DNA of 17,889 nt from Clostridiales bacterium (GCA_017537905.1 JAFYJX010000026.1:1-17889), one strand, 5' to 3'. Counted from the stretch's first letter, positions 1 through 6,557 are shown. Made by a program: numbers and translations. Notes: generated from the sequence alone by a model not told the origin.

Positions 1-18
1 GAGGTTACCGGGCGCGCG

Positions 19-50
19 AAAAAAAGAAAGCCGGTAAGATCAGCTTTCTT
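19..50 (-). terminator. Intrinsic terminator of the MATE gene
   Basis: Read on the minus strand, AAGAAAGC (50-43) pairs perfectly with GCTTTCTT (31-24) around an 11-nt loop and runs into a T tract (about 25-19). The stop codon of the MATE gene (42-40) lies inside the loop, so the terminator overlaps the end of the gene. This is a direct sequence observation; termination itself is inferred. Confidence 0.75.
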
Positions 51-1449
51 CTTCCAAAACATTTTTACGCCGTTTCTCGACAATGGATTTGCCGAACCAT
101 TTCTTCTTGTACCAGTAGTACATGACGATAAGGCCTCTGATACATTCGTCCATGGCGGTTCCGACGAAGGTGCCTGCGACGCCCATGCCGCAGACAACGC
201 CTACAAGATAACCCGTCGTAAGGCCCAGGCCCCAGTTACAGAGAAGCCCCATGATGAGCGGGAATATGTATGCACCGGCAGCTTTGAGGCTGCAGACGAA
301 GGTCATGTTAAGGCATCTGCCGATCTCGATAAAGATATCAACGATCATGATCATCTGGCCCAGGGCAATGATGTTCTCGTTCTGCGTGAAGGCCTGCAGG
401 GTAAATCTGCAGAGCAGAGCATTGATCGAGACCAGCGCGATCGTAATAGGCATGGATGTCTTAAGCGTTCTGAATACTCTTTTATAAGCGGCTTCCTCTT
501 TGCCTGCGCCGACCAGGTGGCCTGTGATGATCTGTGTGGACATCGCACAGGCGTTCGAGAAGATACACGCGAAAGATATAAGTATGGTGCAGTAAGAACT
601 CGCGAGGACAGAGTCATTTCCCATCGTATTTACGAATGAGAGGAGTGTTGTCTGATAGAGGTTATATGTGAGATTCTCGCCCGCGGTCGGAAGACCGATC
701 TTTACCATCTTGCCAAGGAGCTTTCCTGGGAAAGGCTTCATGTAGCGGAGTGAGATCTTACCGATCTTCTTTGCGAAGAAGAATACGAAAACAGCGATAA
801 CGGCGATCGTTCTTGCCACAACCGTTGATATCGCAACGCCTGCAACGCCCATGTTCAGAGGTGCCAGGGGACCATAGAGGAACAGGTAGTTGCCGCCGAT
901 GTTAATGATGTTGATTGCAATGGTTACGTACATGCCGATCTTCGGGTAACCGTTGCACCTTAAGATCTGGAGCATTACGTTAAATACGGCCATCAGGAAT
1001 CCGCCGCCTCCAACGATGTAGAGGTAGATCATCGCGTGCGGACGCATCTCATTGGAAATATGCAGAAAGTCCATGATAAGCGGATTTGCCGCGCAGAACG
1101 ATGCGCTTAAGACAATACCGACAACGAGGTTTACAATGACTGCCAGAGTGTAGATCATGTTCATCTTGTCGTATCTCTTGGCGCCGAGATACTGCGCAAC
1201 GACAACGCTCGTAGCGGTAGCGATGATGTTGAAGAGGATGTTCATCATGAACATGATCCTGTTGGCATTGCCGACGGCGCCTACGGCATATTCGTCGTAG
1301 TGACTGAGCATCAGCGTGTCGATATTATTGACTGTTACATTCAGGAACAGTTCGAGAAACATAGGGCCCGCCAATAACAGCAGCGGTGTCTTCTCGTCGA
1401 TAACGACTGTGTTTCTCTTTCTGATAGCGCTTTCCATATATTCCCCCAT
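40..1449 (-). CDS. MATE family efflux transporter
   Basis: A 469-residue, highly hydrophobic protein with about twelve predicted membrane helices, the usual size for MATE exporters. It shows the family's two-half layout: an N-terminal stretch PLLLLAGPMFLELFLNVTVN, then NIDTLMLSHYDEYAVGAVGNANRI typical of the first MATE helices, and a related second half from about residue 245 (KIGLPTAGENLTYNLYQTTL). Family members expel drugs or metabolites across the inner membrane using a Na+ or H+ gradient; the substrate here cannot be read. Two starts are plausible. The first ATG (1449) has GAGG six bases upstream. Met5 (1437) has GGGGGA about four bases upstream and would give 465 residues. The gene is transcribed alone, divergent from the small gene at 1563. 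Confidence 0.93.
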   Translation of the reverse strand: MGEYMESAIRKRNTVVIDEKTPLLLLAGPMFLELFLNVTVNNIDTLMLSHYDEYAVGAVGNANRIMFMMNILFNIIATATSVVVAQYLGAKRYDKMNMIYTLAVIVNLVVGIVLSASFCAANPLIMDFLHISNEMRPHAMIYLYIVGGGGFLMAVFNVMLQILRCNGYPKIGMYVTIAINIINIGGNYLFLYGPLAPLNMGVAGVAISTVVARTIAVIAVFVFFFAKKIGKISLRYMKPFPGKLLGKMVKIGLPTAGENLTYNLYQTTLLSFVNTMGNDSVLASSYCTILISFACIFSNACAMSTQIITGHLVGAGKEEAAYKRVFRTLKTSMPITIALVSINALLCRFTLQAFTQNENIIALGQMIMIVDIFIEIGRCLNMTFVCSLKAAGAYIFPLIMGLLCNWGLGLTTGYLVGVVCGMGVAGTFVGTAMDECIRGLIVMYYWYKKKWFGKSIVEKRRKNVLEEES

Positions 1450-1494
1450 TTAAGGCCTCATTAGCCGCGATTATGATACTACGCGTTGCGGGGT

Positions 1495-1519
1495 AAATAT
1501 ATTAAAATACAGTATATTT
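1495..1519. promoter_or_regulatory. AT-rich inverted repeat in divergent promoter region
   Basis: AAATATA (1495-1501) and TATATTT (1513-1519) form a perfect 7-bp inverted repeat with an 11-bp spacer between the divergent MATE and SHOCT/methyltransferase units. It sits where promoters of both units must lie, but no convincing -35/-10 pair could be fixed. It could be an operator or simply AT-rich promoter DNA. Confidence 0.25.
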
Positions 1520-1562
1520 CTTGCGAAAAGATTATCTCTGGTGAGAGAGGAATTTTATATAA

Positions 1563-1733
1563 ATGGAACAGACGGAATGGGAGAAACTAACTCCCGAGGA
1601 GAAGAAAAAGCAGCTCTATCTTAACCAGAAAGAGCTCCTGGATAACTTCTTAAAGCGCGGCGCGATCAGCCAGGCACAGTACAACAAGAGCCTGGGTGAC
1701 CTGACAGAGAAGATGGGAATGAAAGGGATTTAA
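1563..1733 (+). CDS. Small SHOCT-like protein (56 aa)
   Basis: An ATG ORF of 56 codons too short for usual ORF cut-offs. A GAGAGAGG ribosome binding site lies about 12 bases upstream. The protein is charged and soluble. Its C-terminal half (about residues 22-52, KELLDNFLKRGAISQAQYNKSL) matches the pattern of SHOCT domains: two short helices around a turn of the type 'L..L...G.I....Y....L'. SHOCT domains usually sit at the C-terminus of other proteins and are thought to mediate oligomerisation; here the domain stands nearly alone. Its TAA is followed directly by the ATG of the methyltransferase, so the two are almost certainly co-transcribed and translationally coupled. The family assignment is by eye; the function is unknown. 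Confidence 0.75.
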   Translation: MEQTEWEKLTPEEKKKQLYLNQKELLDNFLKRGAISQAQYNKSLGDLTEKMGMKGI

Positions 1734-2528
1734 ATGCCTGGTTTTGAAGGATTGGAAGGAACATTCGATACCGTCGTAAACAAGTATGAGAAGATGCGTC
1801 CGGGATACAGCCCGGAGCTCTATCAGATGATCTTCGGTTACGTTGATATCGGCGAAAATTCCAAAGCAGTCGAAGTCGGAAGCGGCAGCGGCCAGGCTAC
1901 TTTGCCCGTGCTCGCGAAAGGCTGTGAGGTAGTAAGCGTAGAGTACGGTGAGAACTTCTCGAAGCTCCTTGCAGATAAGTTTAAGGACTACAAGTTTTCT
2001 GTTATAACGGGCAAGTTTGAAGACGTCGAACTGCCGTCAGACAGCTTCGATCTGGTGTTCTCCGCGACGGCTTTTCACTGGGTTCCGGAAGAGATCGGAT
2101 ATAAGAAAGTTTTCGATATTTTGAGAAGCGGCGGAGCTTTCGCGCGCTTTGCAAACAATCCGTTTACGGCCAAAAACGATCCTAAGCTCGCAGCGAAGAT
2201 CGACTCTTACTATGAGGAATACTACAACCGTTTCCATAACAGGAAGAGCGCGCCGAAGATAGAGTTTAATGAAGAGCGCGCCATCGAGAGGGCCAATATC
2301 GCCGCCAAGTACGGCTTTACCGATATTAGGCATGCATTGTTCCACCGTGAGCGCGTCTTTACGGCTGCCGAATATTTAGAGCTGCTCGGCACTTATTCCG
2401 ACCACATCGCGATCGAGGAGAAGCTCAGAAATGAGTTTTTCGGCAAGATCGAAGCTGCGATAAATGAGAGCGGCGGCACCATCACGATAAGCGACACGAT
2501 GGATCTGGAGCTTGCAAGAAAAACATAA
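1734..2528 (+). CDS. Class I SAM-dependent methyltransferase
   Basis: A 264-residue cytoplasmic protein with a Rossmann-type methyltransferase core. Motif I, which binds S-adenosylmethionine, is VEVGSGSGQ at about residues 46-54. The acidic end of strand 2 (VVSVEYG) carries Glu70, which would contact the SAM ribose. DLVFSATAFHWV at about 106-117 is the motif IV region typical of Methyltransf_11/25 proteins. The N-terminal 'FDTVVNKYEKMRPGYSPELY' matches the SAM-methyltransferases that start 'FD..A..Y...RPGYP'. The substrate is not identifiable. Start: AAGGGA lies five bases before the ATG, inside the end of the upstream gene, and the preceding stop abuts the ATG. The length is normal and no key motif is missing. 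Confidence 0.92.
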   Translation: MPGFEGLEGTFDTVVNKYEKMRPGYSPELYQMIFGYVDIGENSKAVEVGSGSGQATLPVLAKGCEVVSVEYGENFSKLLADKFKDYKFSVITGKFEDVELPSDSFDLVFSATAFHWVPEEIGYKKVFDILRSGGAFARFANNPFTAKNDPKLAAKIDSYYEEYYNRFHNRKSAPKIEFNEERAIERANIAAKYGFTDIRHALFHRERVFTAAEYLELLGTYSDHIAIEEKLRNEFFGKIEAAINESGGTITISDTMDLELARKT

Positions 2529-2530
2529 GA

Positions 2531-2536
2531 TATAAT
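2531..2536 (+). promoter_or_regulatory. Possible -10 box (TATAAT) before the membrane/pyrophosphatase-fold gene
   Basis: A perfect TATAAT lies two bases after the methyltransferase stop and 44 bases before the next ATG. No good -35 element stands 16-18 bp upstream: TTGCAA at 2512 is only 13 bp away. It may be a weak or activated promoter, or chance. The downstream gene also has a poor ribosome binding site (GAGTGAAAAG). Confidence 0.35.
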
Positions 2537-2580
2537 AACTGTCAGGGACCCGTTTTTTAGTTTTTGTGAGTGAAAAGTAA

Positions 2581-4392
2581 ATGAGCGGAATAAAGGCTGC
2601 TGATGCAAAAAACATAAAGTTTGTAGATAACAGAAAAGTCGGCGTATTTTTCTTTGTTATTGCTGCGGTCATTATCGGCATCAACGTGTTCCTAAGGCTG
2701 TACGATTCCAAAAAGAGCGCTGAGTACAAGCATGTTGACGGCATTGTGTCTTCCATTGATACCAAGCGTACCTACTATACCGGGAAATATCATTATGAAA
2801 CGACCGTCTCGGTAAGATATTCACCTGAAGGATTAGGGATAAGTTATTTCGCATCCTATGGCGGCTTTACGAGTTCCTTCACCAAAGTGGGTGATATCTA
2901 CAGAGTCTATTACGACGAATCATTACCTTCCAACGCCTACGTTGCAGAAAAAGACTGGCTCACCGGAGGATACGTTCATGCCGGCAGAGGCTATAATGTG
3001 CCGCTTGTCATAGTTGCATTCATCTTAGTGATCGGCTTCGCCTTTTTCGCGGACGGCGTTGAGATAGCAAAGAAAGGTATCGATCCGGCCACGAGGTTAG
3101 AAGTCGGTCCGAACGGAGAGCTTTACGATCCGAATCTCCACGAGCTGGCGAGAATGATGAGTGTCAAAAGACACTACAACAAGATCAGTATTGTTGTTGC
3201 CATTTCCGGATTTTTCTTCACCGTAGCCACAGCCTCGGCCATTGCATATATTATCCCGCCTGATCACGATATCAAACAGCTCGAGACTGCCGCGATCATG
3301 TTTATTCTCGGCAGCTTGATTGCTCCTCTTTACATCATCTTTATGCTTCGTGAGAGAAGGAGAAGGCGCAGGTTTATCGCGGGCTTTATGGCTGACGATG
3401 CGACTGCCGTATACAAGGACCGGAACAAGGCAGCGCAGATCCTGTGGAAGCACGTGAACCGGTACATGTACAGGGAACTGCCTTGGAGCAGATTCTCGTA
3501 TGAATATTCGAAATACTGGCTCGAAAAGTATAAGGACAAGCTGGAACATTTGAAGGAAGGAAAAACTGAGATGCCGGAAAACATTGAACCCCCTAAAAAG
3601 ATCAAACTCGGCGACATCGTGACAGTCACGGTGGACAGGCCACTTGGCAGTTACCATCCGGAACACAAGGATATGTACTATCCGGTCAATTACGGCTACG
3701 TCAAAGGAGTGCCGGCTCCCGACGGCGAAGACCAGGATGCTTACATTCTGGGCATCACAGAACCTGTGCAGGAGTTCACAGGTGAAGTTATCGGAATCGT
3801 TCACAGGGAAGACGACGAGGAGACCAAACTGATCGTCACCCGCGAGGGCATGCAGCCTAACCCGGAACAGGTAAGGAACTGGATCAACTTTACCGAGAAG
3901 TACTACAGATCCCATATTGTAATGAAACTATACAACACGGCTGTTGATGCTGAAGAAGTCTATAAACTCGGTTTTGAGATGAGGCATGACCGCACACGCT
4001 ACTTCCTGTTTATGGACAGAACACCGTCCAAAGAGCAGATCATGGGCCTTCTGAATCTTCTTACCATAAAAGATCAATTGACTTTCTGGAATTACTATCA
4101 CAGGTGCAGCCCTGATCCCGGTTCTTACATAACAGTACATGTCGTTGACGGCAAAGCGATGCTCCAAGAAAGCAATCACGGATGGAACAGCAGTTATAAA
4201 CGGGTAGATATGGATGTGCTTGTAGAATTCATCATCCGCAACTGGAACAAATGCTATCACTTGAATATGGAATATTTGAATGCCATAGAGCTCAGCGATG
4301 CTTTCATTCTTGAAGAACAAGTGCGTAGAACATACGAAGAGGCTAAAGATGTCTTTGTGCCGGATTATACGCAGCCGCCGACGTTTGATTGA
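2581..4392 (+). CDS. Membrane protein fused to a pyrophosphatase-fold domain
   Basis: A 603-residue protein with several parts. Residues about 19-40 form a membrane helix. Residues 45-125 form a beta-rich segment resembling DUF3592-type domains (HVDGIVSSID...VRYS...GDIYRVYYD). Three more helices follow at about 139-158, 202-225 and 236-256, then an Arg-rich stop (RERRRRRRF) that predicts a cytoplasmic C-terminal half. Residues about 341-445 (VTVDRPLGSYHP, then MYYPVNYGYVKG, then APDGEDQDAYILG, then GEVIGIVHR) resemble the small clostridial proteins annotated as inorganic pyrophosphatases. The YPVNYGY core is intact. The family I metal triad DxDxxD reads D-G-E-D-Q-D, and the later catalytic acidic loop is poorly conserved, so activity is doubtful. 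Residues 446-603 match nothing I recognise. A second start is possible at Met331. Confidence 0.8.
   Translation: MSGIKAADAKNIKFVDNRKVGVFFFVIAAVIIGINVFLRLYDSKKSAEYKHVDGIVSSIDTKRTYYTGKYHYETTVSVRYSPEGLGISYFASYGGFTSSFTKVGDIYRVYYDESLPSNAYVAEKDWLTGGYVHAGRGYNVPLVIVAFILVIGFAFFADGVEIAKKGIDPATRLEVGPNGELYDPNLHELARMMSVKRHYNKISIVVAISGFFFTVATASAIAYIIPPDHDIKQLETAAIMFILGSLIAPLYIIFMLRERRRRRRFIAGFMADDATAVYKDRNKAAQILWKHVNRYMYRELPWSRFSYEYSKYWLEKYKDKLEHLKEGKTEMPENIEPPKKIKLGDIVTVTVDRPLGSYHPEHKDMYYPVNYGYVKGVPAPDGEDQDAYILGITEPVQEFTGEVIGIVHREDDEETKLIVTREGMQPNPEQVRNWINFTEKYYRSHIVMKLYNTAVDAEEVYKLGFEMRHDRTRYFLFMDRTPSKEQIMGLLNLLTIKDQLTFWNYYHRCSPDPGSYITVHVVDGKAMLQESNHGWNSSYKRVDMDVLVEFIIRNWNKCYHLNMEYLNAIELSDAFILEEQVRRTYEEAKDVFVPDYTQPPTFD
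3553..3573 (+). promoter_or_regulatory. Internal ribosome binding site and start (Met331)
   Basis: AAGGAAGG (3553-3560) lies ten bases before an in-frame ATG (3571) exactly at the junction between the membrane half and the pyrophosphatase-fold half. It is a better Shine-Dalgarno than that of the annotated start at 2581. Translation from here would give a soluble 273-residue protein. The signal is seen in the sequence; its use is inferred. Confidence 0.45.
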
Positions 4393-4400
4393 GATGCACT

Positions 4401-4456
4401 GTAAACGCCGGTCTGTAAAAGCCGGTCCATAAACGCTGGTCCATAAACGCCGGTTA
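4401..4456. repeat. Tandem repeat, four 14-bp units
   Basis: Four head-to-tail units: GTAAACGCCGGTCT (4401), GTAAAAGCCGGTCC (4415), ATAAACGCTGGTCC (4429) and ATAAACGCCGGTTA (4443). They differ at a few positions. The array starts eight bases after the stop of the 603-residue gene, in its 3' untranslated region. The period is not a multiple of three, so it is not a coding repeat. Confidence 0.85.
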
Positions 4457-4462
4457 TTTTTC

Positions 4463-4555
4463 GTCTTTGAATATGCGGCCAAAATGTTGACCAAAAAGTT
4501 GACTTTTCGCAAAAGTCAGCTTTTTGGATAGCAAAATGTCCGCAAAATCAAAGAC
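4463..4555. repeat. 93-nt imperfect palindrome
   Basis: Two 45-nt arms (4463-4507 and 4511-4555) surround a CGC loop. The ends GTCTTTGA/TCAAAGAC are perfect. TGCGG/CCGCA pairs further in. The inner 17 bp (CCAAAAAGTTGACTTTT with its partner) pairs with one G-T wobble. There is no T tract directly behind it, and a separate terminator follows downstream. An 11-bp direct repeat AAAAGTTGACT (4494-4504 and 4556-4566) links the inner arm to the right flank. It may be a small mobile or intergenic repeat element; no transposase is seen. Confidence 0.8.
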
Positions 4556-4579
4556 AAAAGTTGACTGTCATATTAAACA

Positions 4580-4609
4580 GGCTGCCACAAGGCAGCCCGT
4601 TTTGTTTTT
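4580..4609 (+). terminator. Intrinsic terminator of the 603-residue gene
   Basis: GGCTGCC (4580-4586), loop ACAA, GGCAGCC (4591-4597), then CGTTTTGTTTTT. This is a compact GC-rich stem with a T-rich tail. The site lies between convergent genes; the minus-strand gene ends at 4608, so the same stem may also help terminate it, although its T tract on that side is weak. Confidence 0.85.
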
Positions 4610-4979
4610 ACAGTTTGTATTTTGCGGCTATATCAGGATAGGATGCTTTCAAAAGCTGGTTCCATCTCTTAGCAACTTTTCCGACGTTGATGTACCAGCC
4701 GATGTAACCGGCGATGCCCATTAAGATCAGGGGTACCACAATGGCTGCGATCGTAACACCGATGCTGTCGATGTCAGCGATGAGGGCGCCGATCGTGAGT
4801 ATAACGAAGATAACTGCCATTACGATGCAGAGGATCTTTACGTTCTTCATCTGTGCCTTCTTCTTCCCGGACAGTGCCTGGTGGCAGGCTGCGATATCAT
4901 CTTCCTTAAGAAGCTTGCCCTGGAGCTTGCTTTCCAACTGAGCGCTGATCTCATAAACTGTAATCTCAACAATCTGCAT
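4608..4979 (-). CDS. Small hypothetical membrane protein (123 aa)
   Basis: I do not recognise the family. Residues 1-45 are polar and amphipathic (ISAQLESKLQGKLLKEDDIAACHQALSGKKKAQ) and predict a cytoplasmic helical segment. Two membrane helices follow at about 47-67 (ILCIVMAVIFVILTIGALIAD) and 73-95 (VTIAAIVVPLILMGIAGYIGWYI). A short basic tail (VAKRWNQLLKASYPDIAAKYKL) ends the protein, so both ends are probably in the cytoplasm. The start is supported by AGGGGGT about nine bases upstream. It is convergent with the upstream plus-strand gene and divergent from the diguanylate cyclase, so it is probably transcribed alone. Confidence 0.8.
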   Translation of the reverse strand: MQIVEITVYEISAQLESKLQGKLLKEDDIAACHQALSGKKKAQMKNVKILCIVMAVIFVILTIGALIADIDSIGVTIAAIVVPLILMGIAGYIGWYINVGKVAKRWNQLLKASYPDIAAKYKL

Positions 4980-5102
4980 GAGTATTACCCCCTGAATGAA
5001 TTTGCATGTGCTAATAGACTATATTTAGACACGCCGCGCGTCATTTGACTAAAATGCCAAATTATAAAAAAAGCCTTATAACAAATCACCAAAACCATAG
5101 TG

Positions 5103-5108
5103 TATAAT
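5103..5108 (+). promoter_or_regulatory. Probable -10 box of the diguanylate cyclase gene
   Basis: A perfect TATAAT preceded by TG. No clear -35 stands 17 bp upstream. Transcription would start near 5115, leaving a leader of about 40 nt that consists almost entirely of the paired segments described separately. Confidence 0.5.
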
Positions 5109-5114
5109 GCGTAG

Positions 5115-5149
5115 CCGTTAAAAAGCCTCAACGGTGAGGCATAGAGGTG
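5115..5149 (+). promoter_or_regulatory. Short leader with competing pairings around the ribosome binding site
   Basis: GCCTC (5125-5129) can pair with GAGGC (5136-5140); its CCTC can instead pair with GAGG of the Shine-Dalgarno AGAGGTG (5143-5149). CCGTT (5115-5119) can pair with AACGG (5130-5134), which interleaves with the first stem. The stems are only 4-5 bp. The pairings are seen in the sequence; a regulatory effect on translation is inference. Confidence 0.35.
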
Positions 5150-5154
5150 TTTTG

Positions 5155-6243
5155 GTGAGAACTTTAAGAATTATCCGCAATTATTTCTTCTACAGCGGGA
5201 TCGAAAAAGACGAATACAACGCTGTAAAGAAGGATGCATATGTCTCGAATTATGAGGTGTGGCGCATTCTGCATTTTGTAATGGTCGCGGCATTTGCATT
5301 TTTATACATTAGCTCGATCTTCAATGAGCTTTTGGAATCGAATAAATTATTCTATCTTATCGCGCTCGCTTATTCCGTGAGCGTGAGTCTGCTGTTCCTC
5401 GTGCTGAAGAAGGACTCGCTGGTGGCGCAGCTCCTGATCTATCTGTCGATCTCTCTGCTGTTTGTTTTCGCAGCACTTATCACACAGAACAAGCCGGAGA
5501 TCCCTGCGACAACATTTATCGCATTCCTGCTCCTCTCGCCGATGTTCATGATAGACAAGCCGTTCTTCATGACTTTCGAGCTGGCCGCAGCATCAACAGT
5601 TTTCCTGGTCTGGATGTACAACGTAAAGCCTTACGAAGTCTGGGAAATGGATATGATCAACGTCATCATCTTCACGATCGTCGGAATAATACTCAACATC
5701 ATCGCCAACTCGATCAGGATCAAGGAGTTCGTCTTAACGAGGAAGATCAACATCCAGAAGGACACGGACGAACTGACGGGCCTGATGAATAAGGGCGCGC
5801 TGACCAGGGAGATCCAGGCAGTGCTCGACAACGAGTCTTCCAACAAGGGAATCCTCTTCATGATGGATGTCGATCATTTCAAACAGATAAATGACACTTA
5901 CGGCCACGATGTCGGCGACAACGTTATCGTCCAGCTCGGCCGCCTCCTTGGCAAGAAGTTTGTGAAGGACGAGATCGCCGGACGTTTCGGCGGCGATGAG
6001 TTCATCGTGTTCATCGAGAACACTGACGACGCGGAGACCGCGCGCACGATCGCAGAAGCAATTTCTACGGGCGCTTCAGAGAGCATCAAGTATCCTGAGC
6101 AGGAACGCGAAGTTTGCGTAAGTATCGGAATCGCCATTTACAACGGGCTCGAAAAGAATTACTCAGAGCTCTTCAAGAAAGCCGACATGGCACTGTACAG
6201 ATCAAAGGCGGACAGCCAGGTTAAATACTGTTTCTACGAGTAA
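5155..6243 (+). CDS. Membrane-bound GGDEF diguanylate cyclase
   Basis: Makes the second messenger c-di-GMP from two GTP. The N-terminal 200 residues hold about six membrane helices, a sensor-like region resembling no named domain I can identify. A linker (IRIKEFVLTRKINIQKDTDELTGLMNKGAL) leads into the GGDEF domain. The cyclase landmarks are present: DELTGLMNK, MMDVDHFKQINDTYGHDVGD (metal-binding Asp) and the intact signature GRFGGDEF encoded at 5980-6003. The product-inhibition site RxxD expected five residues before GGDEF reads V-K-D-E, so allosteric feedback is probably absent. The ORF stays open to a GTG at 5134. I prefer the GTG at 5155 (362 residues) because AGAGGTG lies five bases before it; TTG at 5152 is a third option. 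Confidence 0.92.
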   Translation: MRTLRIIRNYFFYSGIEKDEYNAVKKDAYVSNYEVWRILHFVMVAAFAFLYISSIFNELLESNKLFYLIALAYSVSVSLLFLVLKKDSLVAQLLIYLSISLLFVFAALITQNKPEIPATTFIAFLLLSPMFMIDKPFFMTFELAAASTVFLVWMYNVKPYEVWEMDMINVIIFTIVGIILNIIANSIRIKEFVLTRKINIQKDTDELTGLMNKGALTREIQAVLDNESSNKGILFMMDVDHFKQINDTYGHDVGDNVIVQLGRLLGKKFVKDEIAGRFGGDEFIVFIENTDDAETARTIAEAISTGASESIKYPEQEREVCVSIGIAIYNGLEKNYSELFKKADMALYRSKADSQVKYCFYE

Positions 6244-6293
6244 TTGCCGCAGGGCCGTTTCCAGCATTCATGTTTGTTGCGAACTCATTGCGA

Positions 6294-6402
6294 ATTTGAG
6301 GCTAAACGTGAGGGTATAGCCTCAAATTCAGCCTCAAATTTAGCAGCGTTGGTGAGATTTGAGGCTAAACGTGAGGGTATAGCCTCAAATTCAGCCTCAA
6401 AT
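6294..6402. repeat. 46-nt direct repeat, two identical copies, each hairpin-forming
   Basis: Two identical 46-nt units (6294-6339 and 6357-6402) are separated by 17 bases. Each contains ATTTGAGGCT followed by two copies of its reverse complement AGCCTCAAAT, so the left arm can fold with either right arm. In the first copy the stem extends to 12 bp (6292-6303 with 6318-6329). It lies in the 314-nt gap after the diguanylate cyclase. The rest of that gap shows no gene; the long open frame across it merely translates the repeat. Confidence 0.9.
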
Positions 6403-6483
6403 CAGAGCCGGTTTCACTCGTTGTATGAACCTTTCACAAATTCAAGCTTTCCCGTTGCAGCACACCCAAAGAAAAATTTTCAA

Positions 6484-6515
6484 GACAAAATGTCGTATAT
6501 ACTTGACATAATGTC
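6484..6515. promoter_or_regulatory. Paired operators GACAWAATGTC
   Basis: GACAAAATGTC (6484-6494) and GACATAATGTC (6505-6515) are near-identical 11-bp palindromes whose starts lie exactly 21 bp apart, that is two helical turns. The second overlaps the -35 box of the promoter below. Small Xre repressors bind such palindromes, and the operon encodes one, so autorepression is the natural reading (inference). Confidence 0.75.
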
Positions 6516-6531
6516 AGGCGGGTTGTATTAT
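6503..6531 (+). promoter_or_regulatory. Sigma-A-type promoter of the membrane protein/Xre operon
   Basis: Consensus TTGACA (6503-6508), a 17-bp spacer, then TATTAT (6526-6531). The start codon is at 6558 with AAGGAGG between. This is the best promoter match in the window. It is covered by the downstream operator. Confidence 0.8.
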
Positions 6532-6557
6532 GGCCTCATCAGAAGGAGGATAGACTC

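Noticed and set aside
3097..3915. 272-codon minus-strand open frame
   Set aside because: It lies wholly opposite the 603-residue gene, has no start signal, and its protein shows no domain. It is a shadow of the real gene.
3928..4512. 194-codon minus-strand open frame
   Set aside because: It is antisense to the C-terminal third of the 603-residue gene and runs across the tandem repeats. No domain or start signal was found.
4463..4555. Palindrome as terminator
   Set aside because: No T tract follows, and a much better GC-rich terminator stands just downstream at 4580-4609.
5041..5154. c-di-GMP riboswitch before the diguanylate cyclase
   Set aside because: The interval is too short and lacks the conserved helices and tetraloop receptor of the class I and class II aptamers.
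6294..6402. Possible two-unit CRISPR array
   Set aside because: There are only two units, the spacer is 17 nt, each unit has two identical right arms, and no cas genes are near.
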